Shown here one piece after another: positions 61,391 to 64,000 of a DNA stretch of 64,000 nt. The stretch is from Sipunculus nudus (Eukaryota > Annelida > Sipuncula > Golfingiida > Sipunculidae). The stretch covers positions 28,461,033-28,525,032 of the forward strand of contig CM049309.1 in the NCBI GenBank assembly GCA_026874595.1. Reading direction: 5' to 3'. How positions within the stretch are numbered: the stretch's first letter is position 1; each line of letters opens with the position of its first letter. A program made the translations under genes and the position numbers. The notes under the pieces are model-generated. The model searched no databases. It was not told the DNA's origin and saw nothing but the letters and a program-made list of their open reading frames with translations.

Positions 61391-62106
61391 TAACATGAAT
61401 GTGAAATTATAAATTAAAAAAAGAGATCATTTATAGACACTGATAGTTTTATATAAAATGTTTTCATGTGGTGTTGAATAGGAATATGAAAAGATAAATA
61501 TTAATATATTTTATTACAATTATTGAACAGAGGTCAATAAGCTATTTATGGGTCGACTGGTAGTCCATTTACTCAAGCGTATAATTGTTCAAATTAACCG
61601 CTTAAAGTAGTCCGGTTACATTGATATATCCTGTTGCTACCGTCAGCTGTCTGGGCCAATCACTCTCTGGTACTACTTTTCATCCGCGGTCACCTTACCG
61701 CCGTTATGAATAACAATAAATAGGGGGAGGCCGGGTGGGATGGCAACATTTATTCTACAACTACTGATTGACATCAAGTTTACGTTTGGATATTCACGAC
61801 ATCGCTACTACAACTGCCAAGAAACAACCTCATTTGGCCTGCTGATATATATCGAAGCATGCGAGACGCCCTAATATTCCCCTCCCCTTGGATCGGGCCC
61901 GCCGACACTACAACTGGCTCAACACCATCACAGAGACAAAACAGCATCGTTCCAACAAAGTACAGATCTGACTTCATTATAAGGTACAGTAATCATTTGC
62001 CTTGATTTTACCAGCCTATAGCTTAAACCCCTCACGTCGTCTAAGGGATCGCAAGTTACCTAGAAAAGAGCTCAGATACCGTCGATCCTGATGATTGGAC
62101 ACTGAT
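61391..62106 (+). other. Upstream region of the SGNH frame
   Basis: AT-rich to ~61540, then G+C-richer. A TATA-like AATAAATAGGGGG lies near 61710. The following ~270 bp is non-coding with CTACAAC repeats, and AAGGTACAGT at ~61980 could be a 5' splice site. This could be the promoter and 5' untranslated region of the frame beginning at 62111. Confidence 0.4.
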
Positions 62107-62118
62107 CAAGATGGCGGC
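62107..62118 (+). promoter_or_regulatory. YY1-type motif over the start codon
   Basis: CAAGATGGCGGC fits the YY1 consensus AANATGGCGGC and also puts the ATG in a strong initiation context (A at -3, G at +4). Seen in many animal promoters and in retroelement 5' ends; activity here is inferred. Confidence 0.45.
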
Positions 62119-62724
62119 GTTTGTTTATAGTAGAGCCCTCATTTTGGGAGCCTCCGAGTCCCGTAGACTTAACTAGCAGTTGGTTAAGGATCCTAAACCC
62201 CCTCCCAAACAAAATTTTGGTTTCAACGAGGATACCGTCAAGATACACATTCATGGTACGGGGGGACGGCTAGTGTCAGATATACGCAAGTACGATTTAC
62301 GGATCGTACACGAAATTCAACCAGATGTTGTTGTATTAGCAGTGGGAGGGAATGACCTTTCGTTGAAAGGTTACCAGGGCAGGCCAGAGGTCGTAGGATT
62401 CAACTTGTCTGTTTTGGCCAAATATCTTCACCAGGAATTGAACGTTTCTAAGGTAGTGGTTTCCTCTTTCAGGCCACGTTATCCTCCATTTTGCAGCAGG
62501 GATTATCCCTCCAATTATCAACAAAGGGTGGACATTGCAAATAACTACTTGGATGTTGTGTTAGGGGACACCTCATACACCACTTTCTCGGATAACTCGA
62601 AGTATTTAAATGGGGCCCTCACTTGTATGGCCCAGATGGTGTTCATTTTAACTGGACTGGCACCAAATGTTGGTACAAAAGTTTAAGAGGTTGCCTTGTT
62701 CAAGCCCTCAGAAATCAACTGTAG
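62111..62724 (+). pseudogene. SGNH (GDSL-type) hydrolase-like protein, broken
   Basis: The frame opens with ATG GCG at 62111 and reads ALILGASESRRL, the block that in this family normally holds the catalytic Ser in a GDSH/GHSF-like motif; here the Asp is Ala. An in-frame TAG follows at 62174-62176. The same frame continues with HIHGTGGR, a strand PDVVVLAVGGNDL (the GxND block) and KVVVSSFRPR. Near 62600-62620 the frame shifts, and the last block PDGVHFNWTG (the DxxH catalytic pair) is in another frame, ending at TAG 62722-62724. Intact length would be ~200 residues. SGNH domains of this kind occur in uncharacterised molluscan and cnidarian proteins and in some retrotransposons. With a stop, a frameshift and a changed block I, it is a pseudogene. 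An intact-looking internal frame starting at Met 62180 lacks block I. Confidence 0.8.
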
Positions 62725-63305
62725 AAGTATATTGATATATAGAGTACCATGATCACGCTCAAAAAAGCATGTTTGTCCTTGGTATATGTACAAAAAGATG
62801 CTGGAGCAGCCATGATCACATAGTAATCCCCTCCACAAACGTGGTAGTATATTCTGGTTTCAATGCTTATAGTACCGATGAGTGGTTAGGATGAGACAAC
62901 CTGGTATTTATGTAAATTGTATTGAGTTATTTGGGCACTTATGTATTTTACACACATGGCTTGGTATATTAACATATATCTGTATTAAAAGCATTTACAG
63001 AAATGTTGTGGAGACACGTATACCTTGTATAGACTACAGGATGCTTGGACAGCCTTGATTGTGTCATAGTCCACCACGTTTATAAACATGTTACAACACG
63101 CCACTGTATGTTCATGTACTGGGGTGTTGGTGCACATAAGTATTTAATGCAATTGCATATACGTTATAAATTTAAAAACAAAAAACAAAAAAAAACTGTA
63201 GAGCCATAACTTGTATATGGTATGGACTAAAAGATGCTTGGTCGGGAAATTTAAAGGCTTCTACTGACAAAAAGATGCTGGACAGCCAGTCATATGTGTA
63301 TGTGT
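62725..63305. other. Downstream region with scattered AAAGATGCT words
   Basis: AAAAAGATGCTGGAGCAGCC at ~62791, GGATGCTTGGACAGCC at ~63040, AAAGATGCTTGGTCGGG at ~63230 and AAAAAGATGCTGGACAGCC at ~63270 form a loose repeat. It may be the 3' part of a retroelement carrying the hydrolase. No frame. Confidence 0.45.
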
Positions 63306-63311
63306 ATTTAT

Positions 63312-63325
63312 ACGTATATATATAT

Positions 63326-63360
<35 letters not shown>

Positions 63361-63361
63361 A
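63312..63361. repeat. TA microsatellite
   Basis: Nearly pure (TA)n with one AAA interruption, directly before the next element. Confidence 0.97.
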
Positions 63362-64000
63362 ACAAGGGACCTATGGGTCACGGCGCTCAGCTGTTATATA
63401 TGATAAAAAATATGATTTAGAAATGAGGCACATGCTGGTTTTGTGTGGTAATAAGTATAAGCTGTATTATGAGTTGTTGTTGTTTAGCTTATGTATGATT
63501 TTGATAGTACCTTTGGAGACAGAGAAGAGAATTGATTTCATTTATTTTATTAACAAATTGAGTACTATTGTCACACAGATTTTGACTTGGCCATATAACT
63601 TATAAGCAGAACATATAATATAAGAGTTTAATTATTTATTAAAAAAAAATACAAATATTGTCCCAGATATCATTTTTATTAAAAATAATAAGAGAATCAT
63701 ATGATTTTTAAAATAAAATATAACTGAAATGATTATTAAAATAATATTAAAGAATATATTCATGAATGCATTCATGAATACATTTGGAAAGTATTTGCAC
63801 TGGTATTCATATACTTTCATTTTTACCTGAATTCCCATTCTTTATGCAAGAAATTTTATAATGGAGTACATATTCATATTCGTATTTAAATACAATTGCA
63901 AAGTATTCCCACCATGTCTGGTATTTATTCAGTTTTCACCAAACAATGGTGTTGAGAATCCAGAATGTACAAAATTCACACATTTAAATAATGATTATAA
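63362..64000 (+). mobile_element. ACAAGGGACCTATGGG element, copy 2, runs off the window
   Basis: It matches 45447-46085 throughout (ACAAGGGACCTATGGGTCAC..., GAGGCACATGCTGG, CTTTGGAGACAG, TTCATGAATGCATTCATGAA). Both copies begin at exactly the same base in different surroundings, one inside an E core and one after a TA repeat. This fixes the 5' end. Confidence 0.8.

Overview
This is eukaryotic, AT-rich, almost gene-free DNA made of tandem satellite and layered non-autonomous mobile elements. The best guess is a bivalve mollusc, or a close lophotrochozoan. The basis is element architecture rather than any species-diagnostic gene: a short 5' head, tandem cores, an ACGG/ACAG-type microsatellite, then a 3' hairpin. 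This is the layout known for bivalve pearl-type / Helentron-associated elements. No rRNA, tRNA, CRISPR, bacterial operon or complete protein-coding gene was found.

Layout. 1-11725: about 69 monomers of a ~170-bp satellite, in one orientation up to ~5938 and inverted after it, with two monomer subfamilies arranged in blocks. 11726-15950: mostly single-copy DNA with one exon-like open frame, a 49-bp duplication and simple repeats. 15955-23340: an array of degraded repeats (family H), interrupted by a pogo/Tigger-like element (16833-18130) and a MITE (21533-22665). 23341-24202: single-copy DNA with a candidate minus-strand exon. 24203-61390: a dense nest of at least four repeat families. Family E starts with a CCATGG-centred palindrome and ends with a TAGCTCAG...CTGAGCTA hairpin. 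Family F starts ACTAGAATACGGG and ends with a GTATCCGC...GCGGATAC hairpin. Family G carries TTGGCN5GCCAA next to TATAAATA. Family R1 is smaller and shares E's 3' end. 61391-63360: a G+C-richer island with a broken SGNH-hydrolase reading frame, then a TA microsatellite. 63362-64000: second copy of a repeat also present at 45447.

How the parts relate. The E and F families look like rolling-circle (Helentron-type) non-autonomous elements: each has a subterminal sequence near its 5' end that is the inverse of the 3' hairpin stem. No Rep/helicase is encoded here, so any movement would need proteins from elsewhere. E and F are nested in each other in both directions, and one E+F composite occurs three times, so a composite may have moved or been duplicated as a unit. 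The repeat cores carry recurrent regulatory-like motifs: CTCF-like cores in H, E and F, AGGTCA direct repeats in H, and NFI-like palindromes plus TATA boxes in G.

Limits. Repeat boundaries were read by eye and most are good to a few tens of bases. Family names E, F, G, H and R1 are local labels. Protein calls, apart from the SGNH pseudogene, are tentative.
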